A stretch of 64,000 bases of DNA from Luteitalea sp. (GCA_009377605.1 WHTT01000028.1:1-64000), one strand, 5' to 3'; positions 52,423-62,508 are shown, numbered from the stretch's first letter. Notes: generated from the sequence alone by a model not told the origin. Numbers and translations: made by a program.

Positions 52423-53815
52423 GGACATCGCGCGCGGGAGCGCGACCCCAGACGGCGGGGCTCACCAGCGGGGACGGCGCGCCGGCAGGTGGCCGCTGTC
52501 GATGATTGCGCTGCGGTCCATCGCGTCCAGGTTCACGTGGATCGGCTTGAACACCATCACGGGCATTCTCGCGGCGCGCGCGCTGCAGCCGCAGGGACGC
52601 GGAGAGCTGGCGGCGATGATCCTCTGGCCGACACTGGTGGGCGGCCTGACGGCCTTCGGTCTCCCGAAGGCGCTCATCTACCACGTGCGCCGTGATCCGA
52701 AACAGGCGTCGGCGCTGGCGGGATCCGCCGCGCTCTTGTGCTTCCTGGCCACGATTATCGGAACGGCGATTGCCTGGCACGTCATCCCGCTCTGGCTACG
52801 CCGCCAGCCGGAGCACACCATCTTCGTGGCGCAGCTGTGCCTGTTGGTGGTGCCCATCCACGCGCTGTCGATGCTGGGCCGATCCGCGTGGGAGGCGAGC
52901 GGCCACTTCGGCCGGTCGAATCTGTCACAACTGATTCCACCGAGCCTCGTCGTCGTCGGTCTCGGCGTCCAGACCTGGTACGGCGTGTTGACCCCGGTAT
53001 CGGCAGCGGCCACCTACGTGCTCGCGGGGGTACCGCCCTTCGTCTGGATGCTGGTATCGGTCGCGCGCGACTATCGTCCCACGCTGCGCGGCGTGACACA
53101 CATGTGGCGACGCCTGCTTCACTACGGCGGTCGCTCGTACGGCGCCGATCTCGCCGGCATCCTCGCCCACTACCTCGATCAAGCGCTCGTCGTGGGTCTG
53201 CTGAGCTCGGCATCGATGGGCATTTACGTCGTGGCCCTGAGCCTCGCCAATGTCGTGGCGGCCGTGAACCAGTCCGTCTCGATGATCGTCTTCCCTCGGG
53301 CGGTGGGTCTCGAGCCACGCGAGATGGCCAGGAAGGTGGCGCAATCCGCGCGGATGGGCTCGATGGCCGGATGCGCCATCGGCATCACGGTGCTCACCGC
53401 TGGCCCCTTGTTGCTCCGGGTGCTGTACGGCTCGGCGTTCGCGGCGGCTGCCCAGATTCTGCCTATCCTGGTCTTCCGGATCATCATTGGGGGGTTTGGA
53501 AACATGCTCCGGCAGGGCTTCCTTGCGGCTGGACGCCCCGGCATCGTGACAGGGATCCAGGTCGCTGGTATCAGCCTCACCGTGCCCCTTCTTCTCGTGC
53601 TCGTGCCGCGGTTCGGCCTGGTCGGTGCGGCGCTCACGCTCTTGACTGTCGCGATCACGCGCCTGGGGCTGACACTCGCCTGCTACCGATGGATCTTGCG
53701 CGTGCCGATGCCCCGCCTGTGGATCAACGGAACGGATCTCGCGGTGCTCGCGCGCTATCGGGCGGAGATCGTCAGCTCGGTGCTCCGGCCGCGGACGGCC
53801 GCGGGGGTGAAATGA
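52415..53815 (+). CDS. Polysaccharide flippase (Wzx-like, MOP superfamily)
   Basis: 466 residues; ATG 52415. After a charged N-terminal tail of about 30 residues come roughly 12 to 14 hydrophobic helices, including the first RFTWIGLNTITGILAARALQ with PQGRGELAAM typical of the family, LAGILAHYLDQALVVGLLSS and GIYVVALSLANVVAAVNQSV. It moves undecaprenyl-linked repeat units across the inner membrane. Overlaps both neighbours (8 bases and ATGA), indicating translational coupling. Confidence 0.9.
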   Translation: MAEDIARGSATPDGGAHQRGRRAGRWPLSMIALRSIASRFTWIGLNTITGILAARALQPQGRGELAAMILWPTLVGGLTAFGLPKALIYHVRRDPKQASALAGSAALLCFLATIIGTAIAWHVIPLWLRRQPEHTIFVAQLCLLVVPIHALSMLGRSAWEASGHFGRSNLSQLIPPSLVVVGLGVQTWYGVLTPVSAAATYVLAGVPPFVWMLVSVARDYRPTLRGVTHMWRRLLHYGGRSYGADLAGILAHYLDQALVVGLLSSASMGIYVVALSLANVVAAVNQSVSMIVFPRAVGLEPREMARKVAQSARMGSMAGCAIGITVLTAGPLLLRVLYGSAFAAAAQILPILVFRIIIGGFGNMLRQGFLAAGRPGIVTGIQVAGISLTVPLLLVLVPRFGLVGAALTLLTVAITRLGLTLACYRWILRVPMPRLWINGTDLAVLARYRAEIVSSVLRPRTAAGVK

Positions 53816-55089
53816 GATCGCGCACCGGCCGCCGCCTCACGATCTTCATTGCGCATCCGTCGGAGCTGCTGACCGACCACCGGCCGCACGGCGACGGGCT
53901 GGTGTCGTTTGCTTTTCTCAGCAGACTGGCGGAGCGCGGACACGAGCTGCACGTGGCGGCGCAGGTGGTGGATGTGCTGGCCGCGCTCCCCGCCAACTTT
54001 CACGTGTACGAGCTCCTGCCGGGCAGCCGGCTGTCGATTTGGGATCGGCTCAGGTTCATGGTGCGCATGCGCGTGCTGTTCGCGCGTTTGCGCGCCCGCG
54101 TCTCGTTCGACGTGATTCACCAGATGAACCCGGTCTTCACGGGGATGAGCTTGGTGTTCATCGGGGTGCGCACGCCGATCGTCCTGGGGACGTTCGTGCC
54201 GACGTGGCAGAGCGAAGCCGACAGGTTGGACCTCGGCCGGCGGAAGCGTTCCGGCGTCAAGGCGATGATTCTGAGTGGGCTTGCCAGACTGCAGCAGGCA
54301 CGAGCGGCGGGTCTGTTGATTGCTTCGCCGGCGGCGCGGTCGCGCATCGCGCAACCGAGCCGGCACGAAGGGCGCATTTTCGAGGTTCCGCACGGCATCG
54401 ATCTCACGGGCTTCCCCGAGCGCCGCGCGGTGCCCGCGCGTCCGTCCGTGCTGTTTCTTACGAGCGTGATCTATCGCAAGGGGATCTTCACGCTCTTGGA
54501 TGCATTTGGCGAGGTTGCGCGCGCGGTACCGGACGTCACGCTGGTCATCGCGGGGCCCGGTGAACAGTGGGAAGAAGTGCGGGCGCGCGTCGCCGAGATG
54601 AACGACGGCAGAATCCGCCTCCTGGGCCCCGTGGATCGCCGTGATGTCCCTGCCCTGATGCAGGCGCACTCGGTGTACTGCCTGCCCTCGTACGGGGAAC
54701 CGTTGGCCACGAGCCTGCTCGAGGCGATGGCGTGCGGCGTGCCCATCGTGGCGACCTCCACGGGCGGCACGCCGTTTCTCCTCGACGAGGCGGGAGCGCG
54801 GCTCGTGCCGCCGCGAGATCCACGCCGATTGGCGGCGGCCTTGATCGAGGTCCTGACCTCGCCAGCGCTGCAGCGCTCGATGGGCCGGCACAATCGCCGG
54901 CGCGTCGAAGACGAATTCGAGATCGAACGAGCGGTGGACCGTCTGGAGGAGGCGTATACCGCGGTCCTGCGCGCGGACGCTCGGCCGTCGGCGTCGCGCG
55001 GAGGCGTCAATGGGCCCGGACGACGGACGGAGCCTGTTCAGCACGGACTCTCGGTTTCTGGACGTGCCGATCATGACATGAGGCTATGA
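53812..55089 (+). CDS. Glycosyltransferase family 4
   Basis: 425 residues; ATGA overlap with the flippase sets the start. N-terminal half: DGLVSFAFLSRLAERGHELH. C-terminal half: VPHGIDLTGFP, LFLTSVIYRKGIFTLLDAFG, RIRLLGPVDRRDVPALMQAH and the E-x7-E motif in EPLATSLLEAMACGVPIVAT. The C-terminal 30 residues are Arg/Gly-rich and poorly conserved-looking. Acts in assembly of the polysaccharide repeat unit; donor and linkage unknown. Ends in an ATGA overlap with the next gene. Confidence 0.9.
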   Translation: MRSRTGRRLTIFIAHPSELLTDHRPHGDGLVSFAFLSRLAERGHELHVAAQVVDVLAALPANFHVYELLPGSRLSIWDRLRFMVRMRVLFARLRARVSFDVIHQMNPVFTGMSLVFIGVRTPIVLGTFVPTWQSEADRLDLGRRKRSGVKAMILSGLARLQQARAAGLLIASPAARSRIAQPSRHEGRIFEVPHGIDLTGFPERRAVPARPSVLFLTSVIYRKGIFTLLDAFGEVARAVPDVTLVIAGPGEQWEEVRARVAEMNDGRIRLLGPVDRRDVPALMQAHSVYCLPSYGEPLATSLLEAMACGVPIVATSTGGTPFLLDEAGARLVPPRDPRRLAAALIEVLTSPALQRSMGRHNRRRVEDEFEIERAVDRLEEAYTAVLRADARPSASRGGVNGPGRRTEPVQHGLSVSGRADHDMRL

Positions 55090-56315
55090 ACATTGTCGTG
55101 GCGACCGACTTCGCCTACGTGAACGGCGGCGCCTCGAACATCGCACTTGGAAGCGCGAAGGGGCTCGCCGCACGCGGTCATCAGGTGATTCTCTTCTCCG
55201 CGGTGGGGCCCGTCGCCGAGGACCTTCAGGATGTGCCGGGACTGAGCCATGTGTGCCTCGACCAGATTGACGTGTGGCGAGATCCGAATCGCCTGCGCGC
55301 CGCCGCGCGGAGCGTGTGGAATCAGGCGGCCGCCCGTCACCTGGCCGAGGTACTCGCGCCCTTGGATGCCACCCGCACCATTGTGCACGTCCACTCGTGG
55401 ACGAAGGCGCTCTCCTCGGCCGTCGTGCGGGTGGCTGCGTCGCGCGGGTTTCAGGTCGTGATCACACTCCACGATTTCTTTTCCGTGTGCCCCAACGGGA
55501 CGTTCTTCCATTACCGGAAGGGGCAGCGCTGCCATCTGCGGCCGCTCTCGGTCGCGTGCGTGACGAGCAACTGCGATGCGAATAGCTATGGGCACAAGTT
55601 GTGGCGGGTGGGCCGGCAGATCGTGCAGCGGTCACTCGGGCTTCCGCCGCCGGGTGGCGACTTCGTCTCGGTCTCGGCCGCGAGCGAGCCCATCTTGAAG
55701 AAGTTCTTGCCGCCCGGCAGCCGGCTGCACCAGGTGCAGAACTTCACCGAGATGCCACGGTCGGAGCGGGTTCCCGTCGACCGGAACAACAGCCTGATCT
55801 ACATCGGACGGTTGTCGGCAGAAAAGGGACCACACCTACTCGCAGAATGCGCGCGACGGCTGAGCGCGCCGGTCGTGTTCGTCGGCGCGGGACCGTCGGA
55901 GACGGCAGTTCGCAAGCAGTGCCCGTGGGCGGAGGTGACGGGGTGGCTCTCCGCTGTGGAGGTGCGTGATCGCCTGCGCGCGGCCAGGGCGCTCGTGTTC
56001 CCCTCGCTGTGGTTCGAGACGCAGGGACTGGTCGTTGCCGAGGCCGCCGCCATGGGCGTGCCCTCCATCGTGCCGGACACGAGCGCCGCGCGCGACTGGG
56101 TCACGCATGGCGTGACCGGCCTGTGGTTCAAGGGCGGCAACATCAACGATCTCTGTCGCCAGGTGGCGAGGGTGATGGCGGAGCCGGCGTGCGCCGCACA
56201 GATGGGGCAGGCCGCGTATCGCACGTTCTGGTCAGCGCCACCTACGCTCGACCGGCACGTGCGGCGACTGGAAGACGTGTACGGGTCGATCCTCGCGGGG
56301 AGAAACGGCGCATGA
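55086..56315 (+). CDS. Glycosyltransferase family 4
   Basis: 409 residues. Typical GT4 opening VVATDFAYVNGGASNIALGS, acceptor-side HVHSWTKALSSAVVRVA and LHDFFSVCPNGTFFHYRKGQ with a Cys-rich segment (CHLRPLSVACVTSNC), as seen in GT4 enzymes of capsule clusters. Then SLIYIGRLSAEKGPHLLAEC and the E-x7-E motif in ETQGLVVAEAAAMGVPSIV. Start and stop both lie in ATGA overlaps. Confidence 0.9.
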   Translation: MNIVVATDFAYVNGGASNIALGSAKGLAARGHQVILFSAVGPVAEDLQDVPGLSHVCLDQIDVWRDPNRLRAAARSVWNQAAARHLAEVLAPLDATRTIVHVHSWTKALSSAVVRVAASRGFQVVITLHDFFSVCPNGTFFHYRKGQRCHLRPLSVACVTSNCDANSYGHKLWRVGRQIVQRSLGLPPPGGDFVSVSAASEPILKKFLPPGSRLHQVQNFTEMPRSERVPVDRNNSLIYIGRLSAEKGPHLLAECARRLSAPVVFVGAGPSETAVRKQCPWAEVTGWLSAVEVRDRLRAARALVFPSLWFETQGLVVAEAAAMGVPSIVPDTSAARDWVTHGVTGLWFKGGNINDLCRQVARVMAEPACAAQMGQAAYRTFWSAPPTLDRHVRRLEDVYGSILAGRNGA

Positions 56316-57814
56316 GCGTACACGACCTCCTCGCCGGAGCGCAGCGGAGACAGGGAGGGGACGCCGGAGACGCACCACAGACGCCGTCGACGGTGTGGCC
56401 ACAGATCCTCTTCTGGCTGGTGATCGGGGGGCTCATGGCGGCGCGCACCGGTGGGCCCCTCAGGTTCGCGTATCTCGTGGGCGGTGTCGCGGTCGGGTGG
56501 CGCCTGCTCCGCACGAGCCCGGTGGCGTATGTGGGCTTTGTGTTGTGGTTGTGGGTCCTGACCGCGTTCGTCCGCCGCGTGTCAGACCTCTACGCGAACT
56601 GGCAGGACCCGAGCATGGTGCTCCTGACGCCCTATCTCGTGACAGCGCTCTCGTTCGTGCCGTACATGGGGCGCGTGCTTCGACGAGGCCGCAGCCCCGT
56701 CTCCGACCGCCCCCTGGGGCGCGAGGTGTTCATTCTCGCGGCGATGGGGGCGGGCGTCGGCGTGCCGTTCGGGTTCCTGGCGTGGTGGTTCGACGCGTTC
56801 TTGGAATCGCTCAATTACTTCACGCCGCTGCTGCTTGGCCTGTATATCGCGACGCAGTCCGATCATTTGCGCGCGATCGAGCGTCGGGTCGTGACCACGT
56901 TTCAGCGCGCGGCAATGGTGGCTGGTGCCTACGGCATCTATCAGTACACGACCGCCCCGCCGTGGGACACGAGCTGGATGATCAACGCGGAGATGGGGAC
57001 CATTGGACTTCCCGAGCCCTTTGGGATACGCGTCTTCAGCACCATGCACAGTCCGGGCGCGCTCGCGCCCTTTCTCGGCATGGCCTTGCTGCTCTGGATC
57101 GCCAAACCGCGCGCGCGGGATATTCCGGCCGCGGGCATCGCCGGGGTCACGCTGCTTCTCAGCAACGTGCGCTCGGCGTGGGTGGCGTGTCTGGTCGGCG
57201 TGCTGTTCCTGGTGGCCGCGCTCAGACCTGCGCAACGGCTGCGTGTCGGCCTGACGGTTGGCCTGGCCATCGTGCTCGCCGGGCCGCTGTTCGTGACGCC
57301 GGAAATGGCGGAACGGTTCGATGCCAGAATCGCGACTTTCGGGCAGCTCGGCGAGGATTCGAGCGCCCGGGCCCGCATTACCGGCCATCAGCTTGCTCTC
57401 GACCTCGTCACGAGACGGCCACTCGGTCTGGGCATGGGCCAAATCTCTCGGACGATCGAGAGCTACATCTCGATACGAGACAGCACCATCGTCGCTGCGC
57501 TCGTCCAGTTCGGGCTTGTCGGCTCGCTGTTCTACTTCATGGCTCTGTGGTTGGTCTTCATGCAGATATGGAAGTACTACCGGCGGGCGGCGAGTGCTGA
57601 CAGCGTGGGGTTGGCGTGCGGCGGCCTCGCCCTCCTCGCCATGGCGCCGCTCGGCGTTGTGGCGGCGGGGCCGACCGGCATGCTGTTCTGGCTGGTGGCG
57701 GGACTGGCCATTGCAGATCGGCATCTGGCGAGAGTGGGGGTGACGCGAGTCGTGCCGGTGGCACAGCGGGCGTGGCGATCGGCCGTTCCGCCGCACGATC
57801 CGGCGCCGGCATAG
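56312..57814 (+). CDS. O-antigen ligase/polymerase family membrane protein (Wzy-like)
   Basis: 500 residues, about 11 or 12 membrane helices. A cytoplasmic N-terminal tail precedes WPQILFWLVIGGLMAA. The Wzy_C region includes LLLSNVRSAWVACLVGVLFL with the conserved Arg, followed by the large periplasmic loop with ARARITGHQLALDLVTRRPL and GLGMGQISRTIESYISIRDS, and closing helices. As the only such protein in the operon it is the probable polymerase joining flipped repeat units. ATGA overlap at the start; ten bases to the next gene. Confidence 0.88.
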   Translation: MSVHDLLAGAQRRQGGDAGDAPQTPSTVWPQILFWLVIGGLMAARTGGPLRFAYLVGGVAVGWRLLRTSPVAYVGFVLWLWVLTAFVRRVSDLYANWQDPSMVLLTPYLVTALSFVPYMGRVLRRGRSPVSDRPLGREVFILAAMGAGVGVPFGFLAWWFDAFLESLNYFTPLLLGLYIATQSDHLRAIERRVVTTFQRAAMVAGAYGIYQYTTAPPWDTSWMINAEMGTIGLPEPFGIRVFSTMHSPGALAPFLGMALLLWIAKPRARDIPAAGIAGVTLLLSNVRSAWVACLVGVLFLVAALRPAQRLRVGLTVGLAIVLAGPLFVTPEMAERFDARIATFGQLGEDSSARARITGHQLALDLVTRRPLGLGMGQISRTIESYISIRDSTIVAALVQFGLVGSLFYFMALWLVFMQIWKYYRRAASADSVGLACGGLALLAMAPLGVVAAGPTGMLFWLVAGLAIADRHLARVGVTRVVPVAQRAWRSAVPPHDPAPA

Positions 57815-57824
57815 CGAGGATCTG

Positions 57825-58967
57825 ATGTCCATTCGTGTGCTGCAAATCGGGTGCGTGTGGCCCTCGGAGCGAGCCGGGGGTGGGGACCGTGTCTTCGCGG
57901 ATCTCGCGAAGTACCTGCCCTCGTCCGGCATCGCCCTGGAAGCGGTCGTGGCGGGCCAGACCGCGCGCGGGGGGGCGCTCGTGGCGAAGCTCGCGAGCTT
58001 CGGCGCCGAGACGGATGGCACGCGTGCGCGCTGGCTGGGCGCGCGGCGAGTCATTGCGGAACGCCTGGAGGCCGGTGCTGTGGATCTGGTCGCATCGCAC
58101 TTTGCCCTCTATGCGTCAGCGGCCCTCGGCCGGCTGCGCCGGCCGCCGCACGTCGTCCATTTTCACGGCCCGTGGGCGGCCGAGTCTCGCGAAGAGGGCG
58201 ACAGCCGGCTCTCAGCCCTGGCGAAGTGGGCCATCGAGCGCGCCGTCTATCGATCGGCCCGGTGTGTGATTGTTCTGTCCGAGGCGTTCGCCGCGGTCGT
58301 GACTCGGGACTACGGTGTGCCATCGGAACGCATTCGGGTCATCCCGGGTGCGGCCGATCTGGAGCGCTTCATGGTCAGCGAGAGTCGGAGCGAAGCCCGG
58401 CGTGCGCTGGGATGGCCGAGTGAAGGACGGCTGCTGCTCTCCGTGCGGCGCCTCGTGCATCGTACTGGTGTGGATCGGTTGATTGACGCGATGCGGCGTG
58501 TGCGAGCCGCGGTGCCGACCGTGCGGTTGTTCATCGCGGGCACGGGCAGTCTCCGACCTGCGCTCGAAGCGCGTGTCAGCGCTCTCGGCCTGAACGACGC
58601 CGTGCAATTCCTCGGATATGTCCCCGATGAGATGCTGCCTCTGGCCTACCGAGCGGCCGATCTCAATGTCATTCCGACGACGGCGCTCGAAGGGTTTGGG
58701 CTCACGGCCGTCGAAGCGCTCGCCGCCGGGACGCCGTCATTGGTCACGCCGATCGGCGGACTTCCGGAGATCATCACGCCGCTCTGCGCGGAGCTCGTCT
58801 GCCGGTCAGCGGACGTCGACGACATCGCGCGCGGGCTCACTGACGCGTTGTCGGGCCAGGTGGCGGTTCCGAGCGCCGCCGCGTGCCGGTCTTTTGCCGT
58901 CGAGCGATTCTCCGCCGAGCTGATGGCCCGCCGCGTGGCCGGTGTCTACCAGGAGCTCTGTGCGTGA
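57825..58967 (+). CDS. Glycosyltransferase family 4
   Basis: 380 residues. VLQIGCVWPSERAGGGDRVF and HVVHFHGPWAAESREEGD belong to the N-terminal acceptor domain; CVIVLSEAFAAVVTRDYGVP and VIPGAADLERF lead to the donor domain with LLSVRRLVHRTGVDRLIDAM and the E-x7-E motif EGFGLTAVEALAAGTPSLVT. Similar to GT4 enzymes of slime and capsule clusters. Donor not identifiable. The next start is four bases after its stop. Confidence 0.9.
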   Translation: MSIRVLQIGCVWPSERAGGGDRVFADLAKYLPSSGIALEAVVAGQTARGGALVAKLASFGAETDGTRARWLGARRVIAERLEAGAVDLVASHFALYASAALGRLRRPPHVVHFHGPWAAESREEGDSRLSALAKWAIERAVYRSARCVIVLSEAFAAVVTRDYGVPSERIRVIPGAADLERFMVSESRSEARRALGWPSEGRLLLSVRRLVHRTGVDRLIDAMRRVRAAVPTVRLFIAGTGSLRPALEARVSALGLNDAVQFLGYVPDEMLPLAYRAADLNVIPTTALEGFGLTAVEALAAGTPSLVTPIGGLPEIITPLCAELVCRSADVDDIARGLTDALSGQVAVPSAAACRSFAVERFSAELMARRVAGVYQELCA

Positions 58968-58971
58968 TCCC

Positions 58972-60126
58972 ATGAGGTCTAGGGTGCTCTTCATCGACCA
59001 CGTTGGCACGCTCGGCGGCGGCGAATTGTCACTCATCGACGTGGCCCGCGCCTACCGCGGAACATCCACTGTCGTGCTGCTGGCAGACGGACCGTTTCGC
59101 GAGCGCCTCGCGAAGGAAGGCATTCGTGTCGTCGTCATCGACGGGGGCGACGCCCTGCGAGCCGTGCGGCGCGAGACTGACTGGCCTGGCTTTCGGGCCA
59201 CCTCGCGTGCCCTCGCACTCGGCTGGCGCATCGCCGGTCTCGCGCGGCAGCACGATTGCCTCCACGCCAACTCGCAGAAAGCGTTCGTCGTCGCCTGTTT
59301 GGCTGGCGTGCTCGCTCACCGGCCGGTGATCTGGGATCTCAACGACTTGCTGATCCCGGCGCACTTCAGCCGCACGAACATCCGAATCGACGTGGCGCTG
59401 GCGAACTACGTGGCGCGCCGGGTCATCGCCAATTCCCAAGCCTCGGCCGCAGCCTTCGTCGCCCAAGGTGGTCGCCAGGACAAGGTGCGCGTCGTCTACA
59501 ACGGGATCGCGTCCGACGCGTTCGATGCCGTGACCGAGGCTGACGTCGAGGCCGTGCGACGAGAGCTGCAGTTGGATGGGAAGCCGCTGGTCGGCCTGTT
59601 CGGTCGCTTGGGAGAGTGGAAGGGACAGGACGTCGCGCTCGAGGCCATGTGCCACCTGCCCGACGTGCGGCTGCTGCTGGTCGGCGACGCCTTGTTCGGT
59701 GAAGAACGCTACCGCGCCGCGCTACGGACGCAGGTCACCAGACTCGGGCTGACCGATCGCGTCCGATTTCTCGGCTTCCGGTCCGACGTCCCCCGCCTCA
59801 TGCGTCTCGTGCAGGCGGTGTTGCATACCTCCAAGGCGCCTGAGCCGTTCGGCCGCGTCATCGTTGAGGGCATGCTGGCCGAGCGACCGGTGGTCGCCAC
59901 GCGTGCCGGCGGTGTCGAAGAGATTCTCGAAGACGGCGTGACGGGCATTCTGGTGTCGCCCGGAGACCCGGTAGAGCTCGCCACCGCCGTGCGGGACCTG
60001 CTGGCGAACCCTCAGCGCGCGAATGAGCTGGGGAAAGCCGCGCGTCGCAGCGCCAAGGCGCGCTTCAGCGTCGACACGATGGTACGGGGTATGACCGAAT
60101 ACATGGAAGAGGTGGTGTACTCATGA
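58972..60126 (+). CDS. Glycosyltransferase family 4
   Basis: 384 residues from ATG 58972; GTG 58963, closer to an AGGAG, is an alternative start overlapping the previous gene. VLFIDHVGTLGGGELSLIDV, the acceptor region CLHANSQKAFVVACLAGVLA, then VRVVYNGIASDAF, LVGLFGRLGEWKGQDVALEA and the E-x7-E motif EPFGRVIVEGMLAERPVVAT. The end overlaps the GT2 gene as ATGA. Confidence 0.9.
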   Translation: MRSRVLFIDHVGTLGGGELSLIDVARAYRGTSTVVLLADGPFRERLAKEGIRVVVIDGGDALRAVRRETDWPGFRATSRALALGWRIAGLARQHDCLHANSQKAFVVACLAGVLAHRPVIWDLNDLLIPAHFSRTNIRIDVALANYVARRVIANSQASAAAFVAQGGRQDKVRVVYNGIASDAFDAVTEADVEAVRRELQLDGKPLVGLFGRLGEWKGQDVALEAMCHLPDVRLLLVGDALFGEERYRAALRTQVTRLGLTDRVRFLGFRSDVPRLMRLVQAVLHTSKAPEPFGRVIVEGMLAERPVVATRAGGVEEILEDGVTGILVSPGDPVELATAVRDLLANPQRANELGKAARRSAKARFSVDTMVRGMTEYMEEVVYS

Positions 60127-61229
60127 CCCTCCTTGGAGCCGCCGCGGGTGAGCGTGGCTCGTCGAAGCTCCTCGACCGCGGGCTTTCCTCGCCGAACGCA
60201 TGCGACGGCAGGCTTGCCCGCCGAAGCGCGGAGCGCGAAGGCGGTCCACGCGTCAGCGTCGTGGTGCTCAACCACAACTACGGGTGCTATCTGAAGCAGT
60301 GCCTCGACAGTGTGCTGGCGCAAGACTACGAGCCGCTGGAGGTCATCGTCGTCGACGATGGGTCGACCGACGACTCCCGCGCGGTGATCGAGTCATACGA
60401 CGGCCGCGTCATTTCCGCATTCAAGCCGAATGGCGGGGTGGCCTCCACGATGAATCGCGGGTTCGCGCTGAGCCACGGCTCCGTCGTGATCTTCGTGGAT
60501 GCCGACGACTTTCTCCTGCCGGGTGCCGTGGCGGATCATGTGCGCGCACATCGCGATCCGGAGGTCGTCCGATCGCAGGCGTACCTCACGATCCTGAAAG
60601 AGGCCCCGTATCCGCTCGACACGATTCCCGGCGAGCCACCAGGTGAAGGCGACTTATGCGACCTGGTCCTGGCCCGAGGGCCAGGGGCATTCATCTCGGC
60701 GCCGCAATCGGGCAACGCCTGGGCTCGCCGTTATCTCGAACAGGTGATCCCGCTTCCCGAAACGCTGAAGGGGATCGGCGCGGACTCGTTGCTGATGGAC
60801 ACGGCTCCCCTCTTCGGAAAGATCGTGGCCTTGAAGACGGGACCCCGCGCGGTCTACCGCGTCCACAACAACGGGATGAACGCGGCCAAAGCCGGTCTGA
60901 CGCCGGCGCAGATCCGCAAGACCGTCGCCCGGCAGGAGGCGCGCGCGTGCCGGCTCGAGGAGGTCGCCACGTCGCTGGGCCATGCCGTGGACAGGTCAGA
61001 GTGGAAGTCCCGGAGCTGGCGACTGCTGACGTTGGACTACTTGGCTGGTCGTCTCGGTGATGAGGGCATGATCGTGCCGCTCACCACCCATTTGCGACCG
61101 GTGTGGAGGGTCCGCGGGAATGCGCTGAAGCGGCTCTTCCTGGCCGCGGCGCTTCTGTGTATCCGCATCGCGCCCACGCGCCTGTCGCTCGTGCTGACCG
61201 GCCGAATCATCAACCCTCGATATTTATAG
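60123..61229 (+). CDS. Glycosyltransferase family 2
   Basis: 368 residues. The GT-A core begins only at residue 43: RVSVVVLNHNYGCYLKQCLD, VIVVDDGSTDDSRAVIES, NGGVASTMNRGFALSHGSVV and the FVDADDF acidic motif. The first 42 residues are Ala/Gly/Arg-rich and look like translated intergenic repeat, so initiation may really occur nearer the core even though the ATG overlaps the upstream stop. A hydrophobic C-terminus (LFLAAALLCIRIAPTRLSLV) suggests membrane attachment. Last of the six glycosyltransferases of the operon. Confidence 0.88.
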   Translation: MTLLGAAAGERGSSKLLDRGLSSPNACDGRLARRSAEREGGPRVSVVVLNHNYGCYLKQCLDSVLAQDYEPLEVIVVDDGSTDDSRAVIESYDGRVISAFKPNGGVASTMNRGFALSHGSVVIFVDADDFLLPGAVADHVRAHRDPEVVRSQAYLTILKEAPYPLDTIPGEPPGEGDLCDLVLARGPGAFISAPQSGNAWARRYLEQVIPLPETLKGIGADSLLMDTAPLFGKIVALKTGPRAVYRVHNNGMNAAKAGLTPAQIRKTVARQEARACRLEEVATSLGHAVDRSEWKSRSWRLLTLDYLAGRLGDEGMIVPLTTHLRPVWRVRGNALKRLFLAAALLCIRIAPTRLSLVLTGRIINPRYL

Positions 61230-61239
61230 CGCTCACTTC

Positions 61240-62508
61240 ATGGTCGACCGTTGTGCTCGTGTCGCCGTGCTTGTCGCCGCCCTGGTGCTGGCGTGCTCGT
61301 GGCTGAGGCCGTCCCGGTCAGCCAGCGTGTCGCTGCCGGCGGCGGCCGATAGTCTCGTCGACTCGGTCGGGGTCAACATTCATCTGCACTACGACAAGAC
61401 GCCATATCGCGACCGGTTCGCGCTCATCAAGCGTCGGCTGCTAGAGCTCGGCGTCCGTCACGTGCGGGATGGGCTCGTCGACACGACATGGCGGCGCTAC
61501 TACGAGCGGCACAACGAGCTCGGTGAAGCGGGCATCAAGGGCACGTTCATCACGGCACCAGAGCAGAGTGTCGAGCTCTGGACGGACTATCCCACGCGGG
61601 TGAAGAGGAGTTTCGAAGCCTACGAGGCGCCCAATGAGTACGACATCAAGGGGAGGAGGCCCGACTGGGCGCCCGTCCTGAGGGATACACTCAGGCGCTT
61701 GCACGGTCTCAAGGCGGATCGTCGCGTTGCGCGCTTTCCGATCTACGGCGCGTCGTTGACGTCGGAGAAGGCGTACGCGCAGCTCGGTGACTTCAGCGAC
61801 TACTACGATTTCGCCAACCTCCACAACTACTACGGCGGACGTCACCCGAGCACACGCGGCTGGGGGCCAAAGCGCTACGGGAGCCTCAGCTGGCACTTCA
61901 ACCTCACGACGCAATACGCGCGGGGCAGGCCGATCGTCACCACGGAGACGGGCTACAAGGACCACCCGTCGGAAGAGAACTGGGTGCCACAAGATGTCGC
62001 CGGTCGCTACATGCCAATCGTGGTTCTGGAGCAGTTTCGCGCCGGCATCGTGCGGACGTACCTGTACGAGCTGATTGACTTTCCCAAGTCCGGCCACTTC
62101 GGACTCCTCAATCAGAACGGCTCGCCGAAGCCTGCGTTCAACGCGGTCAAGAGCCTGCTCAACCTGCTGGCTGATCCGGGGCCTCCATTCACGCCGAGCG
62201 ATCTCGCGTACACCGTGCGCAACGACAGCGGCGACGTGCGTCACGTGGCCTTCCAAAAGCGTAACGGCACCTCCTTCGTCGCGCTCTGGCTGGCCAAGCA
62301 GAGCTATAGCCAGGAGGACGGCAAGCGCGTGAACGTAGCCACCGAGCACGTCGTGATGACCGTGCCGCGTGACGTGGAGCGCGTGCGCACGCACGAATGG
62401 CAGATCGATGGCTCCGTCTCGACCTCACCTTGGTCGAGGGCGTGGGCGATGGAGCCGGTGCCCGTCGCTGATCGGCTCGTGGTTGTGGAGATGGCGTCGA
62501 ACCGTTGA
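61240..62508 (+). CDS. Secreted glycoside hydrolase (clan GH-A-like), paralog 1
   Basis: 422 residues from ATG 61240, with an export signal (VAVLVAALVLACSW). The TIM-barrel reads DSVGVNIHLHYDKTPY at strand 1, VRHVRDGLVD, the acid/base-type FEAYEAPNEYD (Asn-Glu) and the nucleophile-type IVTTETGYKD, with FANLHNYYGGRHPSTRGWG between. After the barrel comes PKPAFNAVKSLLNLL and a beta-sandwich C-terminal domain. The arrangement suits a retaining glycosidase such as GH39/GH5-like enzymes. At the end of a polysaccharide operon it probably trims or releases the product. Close paralog of the next gene. Confidence 0.85.
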   Translation: MVDRCARVAVLVAALVLACSWLRPSRSASVSLPAAADSLVDSVGVNIHLHYDKTPYRDRFALIKRRLLELGVRHVRDGLVDTTWRRYYERHNELGEAGIKGTFITAPEQSVELWTDYPTRVKRSFEAYEAPNEYDIKGRRPDWAPVLRDTLRRLHGLKADRRVARFPIYGASLTSEKAYAQLGDFSDYYDFANLHNYYGGRHPSTRGWGPKRYGSLSWHFNLTTQYARGRPIVTTETGYKDHPSEENWVPQDVAGRYMPIVVLEQFRAGIVRTYLYELIDFPKSGHFGLLNQNGSPKPAFNAVKSLLNLLADPGPPFTPSDLAYTVRNDSGDVRHVAFQKRNGTSFVALWLAKQSYSQEDGKRVNVATEHVVMTVPRDVERVRTHEWQIDGSVSTSPWSRAWAMEPVPVADRLVVVEMASNR